Source: Cacajao melanocephalus (Eukaryota; Chordata; Mammalia; Primates; Pitheciidae). From it: a stretch of 64,000 nucleotides of DNA. Location: the NCBI GenBank assembly GCA_963573385.1, contig CAUYLG010051082.1, positions 124,001-188,000 on the forward strand, in the 5' to 3' direction. Shown piece after piece: positions 27,851-39,555 of the stretch (position 1 is the stretch's first letter; each line of letters starts with the position of its first letter). The notes under the pieces are model-generated. The model had not been told where the DNA came from and ran no database searches. It worked only from the letters and a program-made list of their open reading frames with translations. The position numbers were made by a program, and so were the translations under genes.

Positions 27851-30089
27851 TAAAAACAGACAAACAAAACCCCTGAAGCCTCCAAGATACACAGTAAATT
27901 GAAGTTCTTGGATGATTTCTTGGACTTTCCTTCTTATTCCTCTGCATATTTTCTTTTTATCTGTCCTGGCCAACCATGATATCTAAGGCTATATCATGGA
28001 GAATAGGCAATTACAGGACAGAAATACCGTGGCTTTGTTTTGCCCCTTTTTACATTATTTTCAAGGAGAAAAATGGCCTAGAGGATGTGTAAAATTGTGG
28101 AAAGGTGGGGGAATAAAAGAGAAAGAAAGAAACAAAATAAGCAAAGAATTACAAAAAAATCAGAAAAGAGAAAATGCTACCCTGCAACTCTGGCCTGAAA
28201 AATTACAACCTTCATCATCATCATTCTAAATATTTTATTTTTTTGTTAAATCAAAGTTTATGGTCAAGAATATATGAAAGTTTCCAAATTATTCATTTAA
28301 ACCACATAAATAATGTTTCCAAAGAATAAGAATGTTTTTTATTTAGTAAACATTTAATAATTCAGTTTGCATCTTGACTAGTAGGTATTAAAGTGTCAAC
28401 GTTTACATCTCACTTGTGATGGCATGAATTTTAAGATGTGATTTGATTTGCTTCCACAAAAGCAGTTGAATTATTGCAGTGAGTTTCTAAGTTTCTACAT
28501 TAACATAGCAGCAAGTGCTATGAAGGCTATAAATCAACTTTTAAGGAGAATGCTAATCAGAAACACTGTGAAATTTAGTTCATTTGGTAATATGAGTTCA
28601 GGTACCTGATTTTGCTTTCTCCCCGTTCTATTTTAATTGAGGAATAATGTATATAAATAGCAGTTTAAATGTTTTACAAAGTTTAAAAAATGTTTTTCTG
28701 TGTGTAAGGAAGGTACCATCCAGATGCCACAAAATGCAAGGAATTTGCCACATGAGGGCAAATTAGAGAAAGACATCAAGAGCTATCTTAGGTTTGTTAC
28801 CCACAAGAAAGAGGAGCATCCTCAAGGGAATTAAAAAAAGAAGTCATCCTAGATTTCAAGGATTAGAAGAGGCTGGAAGCATGGGCAAGCTGTGAGGAAG
28901 CAGAAACATGGTGTGCAGGCTTCTAGCTGTTCAGCGTTCTTCACTGTTGCCGCCCCCAGGAAAGCTTGTGAGGCAACACCAGCAAAAAGTCAGCTGCACT
29001 GACTGGTAGAGGGTCTTATCCCCTGAATTCATAGAGGCATTTCCCTACCAAAGAAGATGCCATTGCCAAGAGTCTAACCAAGCCTAGGAGCTCTTGCAAC
29101 CATAGGAAAGTAACACAGTGAAGTTCATTTCTGCTAAGAGGCTTCAAAGCTCCACTTTCCTTTCCTTTCTCCTCTAGCTCTTGGGTCACTGAATTGGCAT
29201 TGGAAACTATTTCAGCTTAACCTTTGTGAGGAAGATCTGTATCCCAGTGGGATTTAAGAACCTTCAAGAAGCTAACCATCCTCGTAATGGAAAACACAGA
29301 ATGAACAACTCTCATTTTTATTTAACATAAACATTAGTCCTTTTCACAATACATAAGGACAAGGAAAAAAGGACTAATACAATTTAGAAGGTTGAATTAT
29401 CATGTAACTATTATTCTCTATGTGCCTTTTTTACAGCCTCATAGAGCAGAATTTGTTGAATCCACATTGCGTGATAACGATACAATAAAAATAGAAATTA
29501 TTTATAAAATATAATTAAGTTTCACCAGAAAAATTGGAAATTTGAAAGCAGTACTCTAAGTAAGTCTTGGATTTAAGAGAAAAAAAAACCCAACTCACTG
29601 GATAATTAATTAACTGCAATTATTAGTGCCAACAAGTGGTGTTTGTAAGGTGACCAATTTCAAACTATAGCCTCAAACAACTCCCCCACTCAAACTATAA
29701 CAACAATAAAAGTAATAAACCATAATGGAGGAATGCTCATAATCAGACTTTAAGAAATGTATAAGAAAGAAAAGCCTAACACATGGACTTAATAAGAAAA
29801 ATATGCTATTCCACACAAAGAGGATGAAAAAGAAATATGATAAATGCGAAATCACTCCCACTATTTGAATAGAAGACTAACTATCAAGATGATGGTAATT
29901 TTTGCCAGATTAAATCCAAAATTTGATGTAGAATGTCTACAAATCCCAAAAATAATATTTTGGGATTTGGAAGAAATAGTACTGAGTAATGTAAAATTCT
30001 TTGCAATAGCAGCAGCAATAACAGCAATAACATACAACTATACAGAAAAACAAACTCTAGAGGAAATATTTGCAACATGGATATGACAA

Positions 30090-30312
30090 AAATATTGTTT
30101 GTATGGATATAAAGATGGCAATAATAGACGTTGGGTACTACTAGGCTGGGAAGGTGAAAGCGGGCCGTGGGTTGAAAAACTTCTTATTGGGTATTATGTT
30201 TGCTGCATGGGTGATGGGTCATTTGCATACCAAATCTCAGTGACAGGCAATTTACTCATGTAAGAAATCTGCATATGTACCCCCTGAGTCTAAAATAAAA
30301 GTTAGAAAAGAT
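30090..30312 (+). mobile_element. Old L1 3' UTR fragment
   Basis: It has 'cttcttattgggtattatg', 'gggtgatgggtcatttgcat', 'cccctgagtctaaaataaa' and a terminal A-rich end, matching an older L1 3' UTR. Confidence 0.75.
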
Positions 30313-30559
30313 GATTGATGTTTGTAATACATGAAGAGTTCTTACAAATCAATAAAAAGGCAAACATCATAACAGAAGAATGTACATTGTATAGCAGGAA
30401 ATTCACAAAAGGAAAGCTTGTTACTAATATTGAAAGCTCTGTCCTTGCCACTACCTCAATTACTAAATTATCAAATAAAGAATTGGTGGGAACTGTGAAA
30501 ATAGTGCAGGCACATAGAACTTGCAGTCATTATTGATGACATTGCTCATCATATGTCTT

Positions 30560-31020
30560 CTTAAAAAGAACATTTAGAAATACGTATAAAAAATTCATAG
30601 CAATTCCTATTTTAGGAATTTGTCCTAAAAGAATAGTCAGAAATACGTGTGAAAATGATTGTAAGTGGTGCTTAATATAGCTTTATAATCACAAAATAAT
30701 AGAAATAACTAAATATTTAACAATAGGCAATTGATGAATCAAAATTCAGTAGGACTTTATTAGAATGTTTTATGTGTTACTGAAGAGTCTTTTAAATTTA
30801 ATGATATGGGAAGTCACAATACATTGCTAAATTAATAAAGTGGTACATTAAATGCTACTTTTAGTAAGAATCTAGTAAAAACTACTTGGAAATCTATTAA
30901 AATGTTAACTAATAGTTTTCTCTGAGTAGTGAAATGATAATTATTTTCTCCTTTGTATCCTTTAATTTTTTACAAACTTTGGATAATATATCTAAATACT
31001 GTCTCCATATTTAAGGAAAA
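30560..31020 (+). mobile_element. Probable old L1 3' remnant
   Basis: The blocks 'ctattttaggaatttgtcct', 'aataatagaaataactaaat' and 'acaataggcaattgatgaat' resemble an ancient L1 3' region in plus orientation. The boundaries are approximate. Confidence 0.5.
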
Positions 31021-32321
31021 TACAATACATATTATTTAAAATATATTTGTTTTTATATTTAAAAAGCTGACATTGTAATATAAGAATATTTTGATATTTA
31101 AAAAAATACCTTAAAGTATAATATATCATTTGAGTGGGAAAAAAGCTGATTTTCTAAGAAATTCTCTGTGTGTGACAATTCCATTTTGCAACTAATGCTC
31201 TGAGAACTGACAATTACCTTTGCCTCTAGTGGTCACCTTTATTGACAGGTAAAGGACAGGAGCCTTAGGGGATGAAGAGCTAAATAGAGAGAAGCAACAA
31301 AGTGATGTGTTGAAATGGGAGTCTCAACATGCAGTCCTCTTTTAGTATGGGTGGGAAACAGTTGGGTTTAGACACCAGCCAAGTTCTTGCTTTCAAGTTT
31401 CAGTTTCAGAAGAACATCTGAGAAAAATGACCAAGTGAAGCCTTTTCTAGTTTCACACCTAGTGAGTCCTTGGTACTTAGGCCAGGGTCACATTCTTGCT
31501 GAACCTGAAATAGGCAACACCAGACTATACAGGCTATCATCTACTTCCAAAGGCTAATCCTCCAGGGGCAAGCCAGCAGATGTGGGCAAGTGGTGATTAC
31601 ATCCCTGAGACAGAGGGACTACAGACCTCACTATCACTTCTGAGTGAGTTTTAATTTTCAGATTATGCTAGTATCATTTGGCTTCTTATAATAGTCTTTT
31701 GGTTCAGTAGCTGCTAATTGCTTAATTGTTGTTTATTATTAATATTGTAAACTATATTTTTTATACCCTGTAGACTACTTGGAAAAAACTTTGATGTTTT
31801 AGCACTGTTGGAATAAAGCTTCATGTAACTGCCAAACAAATTTACATGCAAAACCTAAAACATTGCTTATTTGAATTCTCTAGATATACAGTATTCACAT
31901 TATTATAGTAAGATGATATTTAAATCATATGTATTATGTTCATAAAATTTCTAAAATGAAAACTTGATAGCAAATCCAACTGTTACTTCATGGTCATGAA
32001 TTGATATCATCGCTAAACTCTTACTGTAAAAAACTTTTGTTATATTGGATGAACGAGGAAAAGTGATGTTCAAATATTTTTAAAAGAGAATATATTTGAA
32101 CTATATTATTTCCCTCTTTTCATTTATGTTTTTCCTCCTAATATTGTTAAGTCACATTTTTTCTTCCAAAACTGATTTGAGGCAGGTATCTCACTATTTC
32201 TTTCCAAATACAGAGGGGTCAGTAAATAATTACCTCTTAGCAGTTCACCTTAAACTAAGCAAGAAACTACATTCTAGTTCTGTTTTCTCAAAGTAAGTCT
32301 TTGTATCTGCTGGAACAGAAT

Positions 32322-32480
32322 ATCAGGGGAGGATGAAGAAAGGAAGGAAGGAGGGAAAGGAAGGAAGGAAAGAAGGAAGGAAGGAAGGAGCAAGGGAGGG
32401 AAGGAAGAAAGGGAGGAAGGGAGGAAGGGAGGGAGGAAAAGGAAAGAAGAAAAAAAGAAAAGAAAGGAAGAAAGGAAAGG
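32322..32480 (+). repeat. GGAA/GAAA-rich polypurine microsatellite
   Basis: About 150 nt are almost pure purine on the + strand, built from degenerate GGAA, GGGA and GAAA units. The open frames on either strand here are repeat artefacts. Confidence 0.95.
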
Positions 32481-32734
32481 AGTTAATTGGTTTCAGAAAT
32501 ACCATGTTCTTATGCCAGAAGACACCTCAGTCTAGTGTTATTTGAAATAACTTTTGTTAATCAGGAGGTAATATAATGGTAATGTCAGGGATTTATGGGA
32601 TTTATTATATGGGTCATCAGATGATAAGCAAGGGAGGTAGACAGGGAATTGTCAGAAACTAAAGACAAACATAATTGGCTTTACAGTTTGGCCTAGAATT
32701 TTACCACATTGGGTAATGATACTTAGAAATGTTT

Positions 32735-32990
32735 ATCAACATCATCATCATCATCACTGTTATTTATTAAGTTCCTGGATACCTGCTAATAAGTGGAAGA
32801 TGAACATGCTCTCTCTATATTATTTCATTTAAACCTCTCAAAAACCATTGAATAGGTAATTCTTTTTGACAGATAGGTAAACCGAGGCTTTGGCTTAGGC
32901 CAAAATACTTGCTCAATGTAATATAGTTATTGTGTAATATGAGACCTGAATTTAGGTCTCTGTGATCCTGAAGTCCATGGTAGTAACCAA
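32735..32990 (+). repeat. MIR SINE fossil
   Basis: It contains an ATCATCATC lead, 'gacagataggtaaaccgagg', 'ttgctcaatgtaatatag' and 'gagacctgaatttaggtctc', consistent with a MIR 3' half. Confidence 0.65.
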
Positions 32991-33543
32991 TTACAGATAA
33001 CAGGAATTTCTACAATAGCTTTTACTGTCAAATTTACAGGAATCGTGTAATAGCTTTTTTGCTTCTGTCCACACAGAGTGAATATTGGGGTCAAATCACT
33101 AAAATCTACTAATGGATGAAATACTCATAGAGTAGTCAGCTCTAGTAGTTTTAGCAATTTAAAAAAGCAATGATGATTATTGTCGTAAAAGCCATAGCAC
33201 ACATTCCTAGAAGGGAAAATGCAACTAAACTGCTTTTTTCAATCATTTCATCGCATGTGCATTTGGCAAACCTGTCACTGCTTCTGGCTGTTGCCTTTTT
33301 TTTAAATGCAAGTATTTCTCTGCATGGATTTCTTTACTTCATGATCTTCTCTTGTGTATTGTGTTTGCTTTTTGAAATCATAGTTTGGGAGATTTTATGT
33401 TTCAGAGATTTTTAAAACAAAGTTACATTTTAATGTAAATGGATTTAAATTGACCCCACTTGTGTAAATGATGTGAAATAGCTCAGCAATGTTCCCATGA
33501 CCTGTTTTTACACCTTTTGACATTTTGTGTGACCCCCAATAAG

Positions 33544-33669
33544 CTGGACAGATAATAACAGAAGCCTTGGCATCGGGCTACCACTGTTCCCATGATGCTG
33601 AGTCTGGTGTCAGCAGCGAAGATGAGGGTGGGAAGCCACCAAGGAAGCTGGAGGTTGACACAAGCGGCG
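33544..33669 (+). CDS. ERICH3: Candidate ERICH3 cassette exon C (unconfirmed)
   Basis: These 126 nt (42 codons) lie open between a pyrimidine-rich acceptor ending CCCAATAAG at 33543 and a good donor GGCG|GTAAGG at 33670. The exon would start with two bases of a split codon and end with one G, phase 1 at both ends, exactly as for the confirmed ERICH3 exons. Inserting it between B and D keeps the frame, and joining to B would give Ala. The peptide includes ALASGYHCSHDAESGVSSED followed by EGGKPPRKLEVDTSG, acidic and Ser-rich like its neighbours. Against it, the acceptor is only moderate, and I do not recall this segment in the main ERICH3 isoform. It may be a minor isoform exon or a decayed exon. 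Confidence 0.45.
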
Positions 33670-34075
33670 GTAAGGGCACATCATTACCTCGGAATGACCT
33701 TCAGAAATTCTCTGCAAAAACAACCTGTTTCCACCTTTCCTATTCTTGTTTTTTCCTTCTGCCACCTTTTTTTTTTCTTTTCAACTAATGAAATAGCATG
33801 GCCAAAGGTACTTGACAGGCCCTAAGGGGAGCTTTAAAACTAACATAAGGTATAAATTTATTATTCTTTTTTGAATATATTGATGCCTTGGATTTAAAAA
33901 GGGATGTTAGATTTTACAATACTGGTAGGAATTTTCAGATCAGTCTTATTTCAATAGCCTGCCTCCCAGATAGTTGAACGAGTAGACAAACTTGCCTTAA
34001 CTGACCCAATTGGAGCCATGGAGAACCATGGTACATTTCACAATGATTCATTTGAACTTTTTTTTTTTTAATTAG

Positions 34076-34117
34076 GAAAGGATTCATTGCCATTAGCATA
34101 TGACCTGGCCCTTGGTA
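34076..34117 (+). CDS. ERICH3: ERICH3 small coding exon D
   Basis: This 42-nt micro-exon encodes (G)KDSLPLAYDLALG(T). The acceptor is a long T tract ending AATTAG at 34075. The donor GGTA|GTAAGT starts at 34118. Entry and exit are both phase 1. The terminal A joins CA of exon E to make Thr, giving LALGTPTMN. This agrees with the ERICH3 protein as I recall it and fixes the boundary. A second GT three bases earlier (CTTG|GTAGTA) would give LALAPTMN instead, so a one-residue tandem-donor variant is possible. It is too short to appear as an open frame on its own. Confidence 0.85.
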
Positions 34118-34784
34118 GTAAGTATTCCATCTGTAAGAGTTCCAATTAGAGTGTTCCAACACACCATGACTCATACAAATCTGTTCAAACTTCCTATATT
34201 CTTAAAATCACCAGGTTTTCTGGTATGTATTGAATGACTTTTAAAAAATGTCCTGACTTGAATATATGTATGTATATGGGGGCAGGGAAAGATATTCATT
34301 TATTCATCAAATGGTCACATTATCATACCTTCAATATTTAATAATTCTCATCAAGCACTGTGAGGCATTTGAGATGTTACCCTTCTTTCAAGCAACAACT
34401 TAGGCAGCCACAGTGTTATAGATCCTGGCAGAAGACATAAGACTTCTGCGTCAGAGAAAAAGGACTTTGTTGCTCACAGCAAAAAGCAATAGCCAGAGTA
34501 CCTATATTTATGCTGGTTCCCTGAGCTCTAACTCTCCCTTGGCAACATGAGGAGGGCCAGGTAACACTTGAATATGAAGTGGGCTGAGTTACAAGAGGGG
34601 AACCCTGAGCTTAGAGAATCTGCATCTTTTATAGTGGGCATTCAACTAGAGGAATTCAGGCACACCTTTCCAGACATTTATTCTGCAATGCGGAGATACT
34701 GGTTATTATTGATCAAACTGAATTCAAGCAAGAAAATCTAATTATTTGTAAGCAATGAAAGGTGTATGCAAGGAAGATTATTAG

Positions 34785-34990
34785 GGGTTTCTTTATGCCA
34801 GGCATTGTGCTAAGCATTTTACATAAATTATCTCATTGTCAAAGATTCTGTGAGTATAGCATTGCTATTCCCATTTTATGGATAAGAAAATGAAAGATTA
34901 GAGAGATGTTATTTCCCAAGTTTATATGGTAAGTGGCAGAGCTGGCATTTTTTACCCAGGTCAGTCTGACTTCCAAGTACACACTTATTC
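34785..34990 (+). repeat. MIR SINE fossil
   Basis: It contains 'tatgccaggcattgtgctaa', 'attcccattttatggataag' and 'ggtaagtggcagagctggc', a well-preserved MIR order. Confidence 0.85.
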
Positions 34991-35055
34991 CACGAAATCA
35001 AATTACCACTGTCTGTGAATATTGCTTATTCTCTTAAATTAAATATTTTTCAAAA

Positions 35056-35244
35056 GTCCCGGGTAGCTGGGACTACAGGCACGTGCCACCACACCCAGCT
35101 AATTTTGTTGGATTTTTAGTAGAGAGGGGGTTTCACCATATTGGCCAGGATAGTCTTGATCTCTTGATCTCTTGACCTCGTGATCTGCCCGCCTCGGCCT
35201 CCCAAAGTGCTGGGATTACAGGCTTGAGCCACCGTGCCCGGCCC
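35056..35244 (-). mobile_element. Partial Alu SINE, minus strand
   Basis: It begins inside the element at CCCGGGTAGCTGGGACTAC and ends at the element's 5' end, GCCACCGTGCCCGGCC. The A-tail half is missing. An 8-bp tandem duplication (GATCTCTT twice) lies at about 35157-35172. Confidence 0.92.
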
Positions 35245-36017
35245 CAAACACGTTTTAAGGAAAATGTAATATGAACAGTTATTGCTTTACCTCAAAATGG
35301 TTTATCATAGTAGCTGGCAATAGACCGAGGAAACACAACAAAGGATAACCATGTTGTGGGTTAGAAGAGGTAATGGAATGGTAAGACAGTCTTGAATGGG
35401 GTATAAAGTAGAGAAGGAGTGAGAAAGATCAGAACTCCAGGCTTCTGGTAGGTTGCTGGTGATGATGTGGCAGGTAAGATGGCTAGCCAAGAAGGCAAGC
35501 AAGTAAAAAACAAATGAGGAACACTTGCCTACTTTATAAGTTTTTGTAATTTAGAGTTTGCCACCTTGATATAACTTATTTTATACAATCTAGTCCAGTG
35601 TTTTTTTTTATAAATGAAAAAGAAGATTAAATTGATATAAATTATTAGGATGACCCTTTTCAAAGCTCCTTGCTCCCTAAGTACTATTCTGCAGTTGGGA
35701 AATTGAAATGCTTTAGGTATTTGGCATAACATGCCTTTCTTTACTTATTTTGCTTGCATATTTCAGAACAGATATATAACTTTATTAAATAATAAAAAAT
35801 CCACTTGGTACCATTAAAAACATGTGAAACCTATATTTATCGAACTATGAACTATGGTAGCTTGTGCATCCAGGTTTGCCAGGAAATTATGGATGAAAAC
35901 TTGTACCTGAAGATGATTATTTATGCTGAAAACTGTCCCAGTCTACAAAGTCCTGTCTTACTCTGTGATCCTGTTTTGCCAAAGGCAAATTAGTTTCTGA
36001 ACACAGGTGAGAGGTAA

Positions 36018-36095
36018 CACAAATTGGTGTCTTTAGTAAAAAGTCTTACCTTGAGCTACAAAGGTAAGACTTTTTACTAAAGACACCAATTTGTG
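36018..36095. repeat. Perfect 35-bp inverted repeat with 8-nt spacer
   Basis: The left arm 36018-36052 (starts CACAAATTGGTG, ends TCTTACCTT) is the exact reverse complement of the right arm 36061-36095. The spacer is GAGCTACA. The pairing does not extend past either arm. An RNA from either strand would fold into a 35-bp mismatch-free hairpin. Confidence 0.98.
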
Positions 36096-36247
36096 ATGAC
36101 TAAATCTAGATATAACAGCTTATCATCTGGGAATGAGAAAGATCAGTTCACACTGTATTATGATTGTGTTGCTAAAGGCCCATGTGAGTACAAGAAACAT
36201 AGGCAGAAGACAGACATATTATGCTGCTATAGAAAATAATGATTTCA

Positions 36248-36601
<354 letters not shown>

Positions 36602-37065
36602 CTATAAGAAGATAATGCTCACTATTTTTCTTATTGCCTAATTTTTCCACTTACTATTTTTAAGAAAGGAAGTTTGTATGTGTTTGTACGTATGTGAGGG
36701 AGAGAAAGAGAGTGGGAGCCAAGAGAAAGAGTGAGGTGAAGATTTTATTGATGAAGATATGGGGCCATGAGGATTTTTTTTTTTTGCTTATTGCTGCTTA
36801 TTTTAAACATTTCTGATGTTCAGCTTTTCTTTAGTATCAATGTGTTCATTAAATTTAAAAACAATTTTCATAATGAAAAACATGGTGCTTGTTATAGTCA
36901 GTATCTTAGACTCAATGGAGAAAGTACTTTATATGTAACACAATGGCCTCTTGATATCACATACAAACATCTCATGCTGTAAATAGTGTTATAGAAGATT
37001 ATAGCATCTCCTCCTTTGTTCACTTGGAATTAAAGTAACCTTGATTTCTAACCTTATTTTTATAG

Positions 37066-39404
37066 CACCAACAATGAATTTAGTGGTGGATGAAACAGCA
37101 GCAATCAACTCAAAGAAGGAATCCCAGCAATTGGCACAAGAAAAGTATACACTGGAGAAGAAAGAAGCAATGGAGGAAGATGAAGTGCCCCAGCACAGAG
37201 ACGCTGACAAAGTACAGGGAAAAGGGGAGGCAGCGCTGTGGGGAGAAGCAGGAGTTGTTCATGAGGCTCCCTTGAGGGCATGGAAGCCAACAGCAGAGCA
37301 ATCAGAACTGGTAGAAGAGTTCACAGAGAAAAGGGAGATTTTTCCAGGTATAGAAAGGGGAGCAGAGGCAGGAGCAGAAGCAGAAGGGGCCAGAAGGCTG
37401 GGCGAAGGGGGGTCAGACTCCACAGGACAAGCGGCAGCAAAAGATGCTGTGGGCCTGAGTAAAGATGAGGCTCCTGAAAAGCAGGCCTTGATGCTGACAG
37501 TGCTTGAGACAGAGAAGGCAGCTTCTGAAGGGGAACAGGGTTTGGAGAAGGCGGTGCTTGCAAATAAAGCAGCAGCCCTGAACTCCGAGCATCTTGAGGA
37601 GGCGGCAACCCTGAGAGAGGCAGCGGCATCAGAGGAGGGAGAGGCTGAGGGTGGGGTGGCCATGAATGATGCCGGGGAAAGTGAAGAGCAAACATCCATA
37701 GACCTAGAGGACACGGGACCCATAGAGGACACAGCGTCCAAGAGAGAGGATGGTTCTGAAGGGGCAGTTCTTGGGGGAGAGGAACCAGCTGAAGAGAGAA
37801 AAGATGTGAGGAGAACAGAGACGCCCTTGAGCCCCTTCTCAGGAACAGCAGAGGCAAGCCGGAGGCAGGTTTCGGAGGGCAGCCCTGAAGACCTTTGCAA
37901 GGAAGATGTGGAAGGGGAAGAGAGCGTGAGTGAGGCAGAAGCTAACAGGGAAGATGATAGGAAAGAAATGTTGCCCAGGGAATTAGATGTAGCGAGAGAG
38001 AGGAGGAAAGCTGAGAGGCCAAGAACACCTCTGAGGAAAACCGAATCTGAGAGAGAAGAGGTGACAATGCCAAATGCACTTAAGGATGAAGACGCTTTTA
38101 GAGAAGAGCAAAATCGTAAAGCGGAAGAGGGGAAAACGGAACCGGAAGTAAGAGCTGAGGAAGAGACAAAAGCCCCACCCAAGGAAATGGGATCTGATGC
38201 TGAGAACGAAGCACCTGTGGAGGCATCTGAGTTGTCTGACAATCCAGGGCTTCTAGGAGAAGATTCGGTTAAAGAGACAGTGGATCCCATAATTGAAGCA
38301 ACACCTGGATTTGAAAACTTGCTGGAAAACATGGCAGCTCTGACGAAAGAAGGAGGAGAGGAAAGACTGAGCGAAGCCAGAGACACAGAGCACAAAGATG
38401 GAGAAGAGCTGTCGAGCAGAGAGAACAGGGCCGTGGAGGAGGGGCCCCACCAGGATGGAGAGGGGGCCTTAGCAGCTCCTGAAAGTGAGCCAGCAGGAAA
38501 GGGGCAGGTCCCTGTGGGCCTGATCCCAGCCACAGGCCCGGCAGAGGAGCTGGCAGCCAAAGATCTCAACAGCGGCGCAGGACTGGAGGGGAGGGCTGAA
38601 GGGCCGGAAGGAGTGGACGTCATGCTAAGGACCCAGGAAGATGTTCCTGAGGGAGATTCCACGATGACAGAAAAGTTCAGGGAAGAAGCGATGGATGAGG
38701 ACCCAGAGGAGGAGGAGGACAAAGAGTGCACTCTGGGGACAGAAGCGATGCAGGACGGGAACTCGGAAGGGGACGGGGCCATGGGAGGAGGAGGAAACAC
38801 AGAAAAGAATGAGGGCCTGGGAGGAGAAAGGGTTGTGCTTGAGGAAGTTCTACATGGAGGAGAGGAAATGGCAGAAACAGCCGCAGAGGAGAGGGAAGTG
38901 TTGGCAGGTTCGGAGACAGCCGAGGAGAAAACAATAGCAAATAAAGCCTCCTCCTTTTCAGATGTTGCTGAGGAAGAAACTTGGCACCAAAAGGATGAGT
39001 TAGTAGGAAAAACAGCAGCTGCAGGGAGGGCGGTGATGGAGGAATTAGTGCGGAGTGAGGAGGAAATGCCAGCGGCAGAGGAGATGACAGTGACATGTAC
39101 AAAAGAGGCTGCGGTAGGCACCCCAGGAGCCCTGGAAGGGAAGACCTCACGGCTAGGACAGGAGCTAGAGGCAGGGTCAGAGGGCCAGGAGGCAGCCACT
39201 GGGAGGCAGGAGTCGGGAGCAGCTGAAAAATTCAGATTAGGATTACCACGGGAGGGAGAGAGGGAACTGAGTCGAGAGAGTCTCCAGGCGATGGCAACAC
39301 ATCCTGAGAAGACTGATTTCACTGCAACCCAAGAGAAGCAACAGCGCATGGTGCAAGGAGAAAGTGAGGCTGCAGATGTTTCTCCCAACAACACACAGGC
39401 CTAG
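37066..39404 (+). CDS. ERICH3: ERICH3 terminal coding exon E (glutamate-rich C-terminus)
   Basis: This large last exon encodes about 779 residues, from (A)CA|PTMNLVVDETAAINS to the C-terminus EAADVSPNNTQA, with the stop TAG at 39402-39404. The acceptor CTTATTTTTATAG ends at 37065. The protein is dominated by Glu, Ala, Gly, Lys and Asp. I count a single Tyr, three Trp and very few Cys, with long acidic runs such as MDEDPEEEEDKECTLG. It has no membrane span, signal or enzyme domain and is probably disordered with short charged helices. ERICH3 is about 1,530 residues in human, so this exon is half the protein. Its cellular role (ciliary or vesicle-associated) comes from reports on the family, not from this sequence. 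The + strand is strongly purine-rich here. A long antisense frame overlaps it but is treated as a composition effect. Confidence 0.96.
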
Positions 39405-39545
39405 GAGACTTGCTGGTAGACGGTGAGTTGAAGTCTGATGTGTTTGCAGGACTAAATAGCAACCCTATGGTGGGTCTCCTCCTTTTGGGGCTGGCTTGTC
39501 CCTTTATTGGTGTCTGTGCACAAATAAACACACAGGCTTTAGTTG
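39405..39545 (+). other. ERICH3: ERICH3 3' UTR (proximal form)
   Basis: The sequence from the stop to a likely proximal cleavage site is about 140 nt. Longer 3' UTR forms are possible, but I see no other well-placed signal before the L1 at 40672. Confidence 0.5.
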
Positions 39546-39555
39546 TGTGTCACTT
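39523..39555 (+). terminator. Candidate poly(A) signal and downstream GU-rich element
   Basis: A canonical AATAAA at 39523-39528 lies 119 nt after the stop. It is followed by CACAC and a T/GT-rich stretch (TTTAGTTGTGTGTC) at about 39538-39551, the usual layout of a cleavage site. Cleavage is expected near 39540. Confidence 0.6.

Larger units (their letters stand above)
20107..34075 (+). other. ERICH3: ERICH3 intron B-D
   Basis: The intron runs from GTAAGT to TTTTTTTTTTAATTAG. It contains MIRs, an Alu split by an L1, two DNA-transposon fossils, older LINE remnants, a GGAA-rich tract and the possible cassette exon at 33544-33669. Stretches such as 27860-29580 and 31020-32320 appear to be unique intronic DNA in which I see nothing else. 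Confidence 0.8.

Noticed and set aside
32323..32545. Lys/Gly/Glu-rich and Ser/Phe/Pro-rich short frames on both strands
   Set aside because: They are translations of the GGAA microsatellite.
37259..39394. Minus-strand 711-codon open frame as a gene
   Set aside because: It overlaps the ERICH3 terminal exon completely. Its Ser/Pro-rich product is what the complement of Glu/Ala codons gives, and the lack of stops follows from the shortage of Tyr and His in the sense protein.
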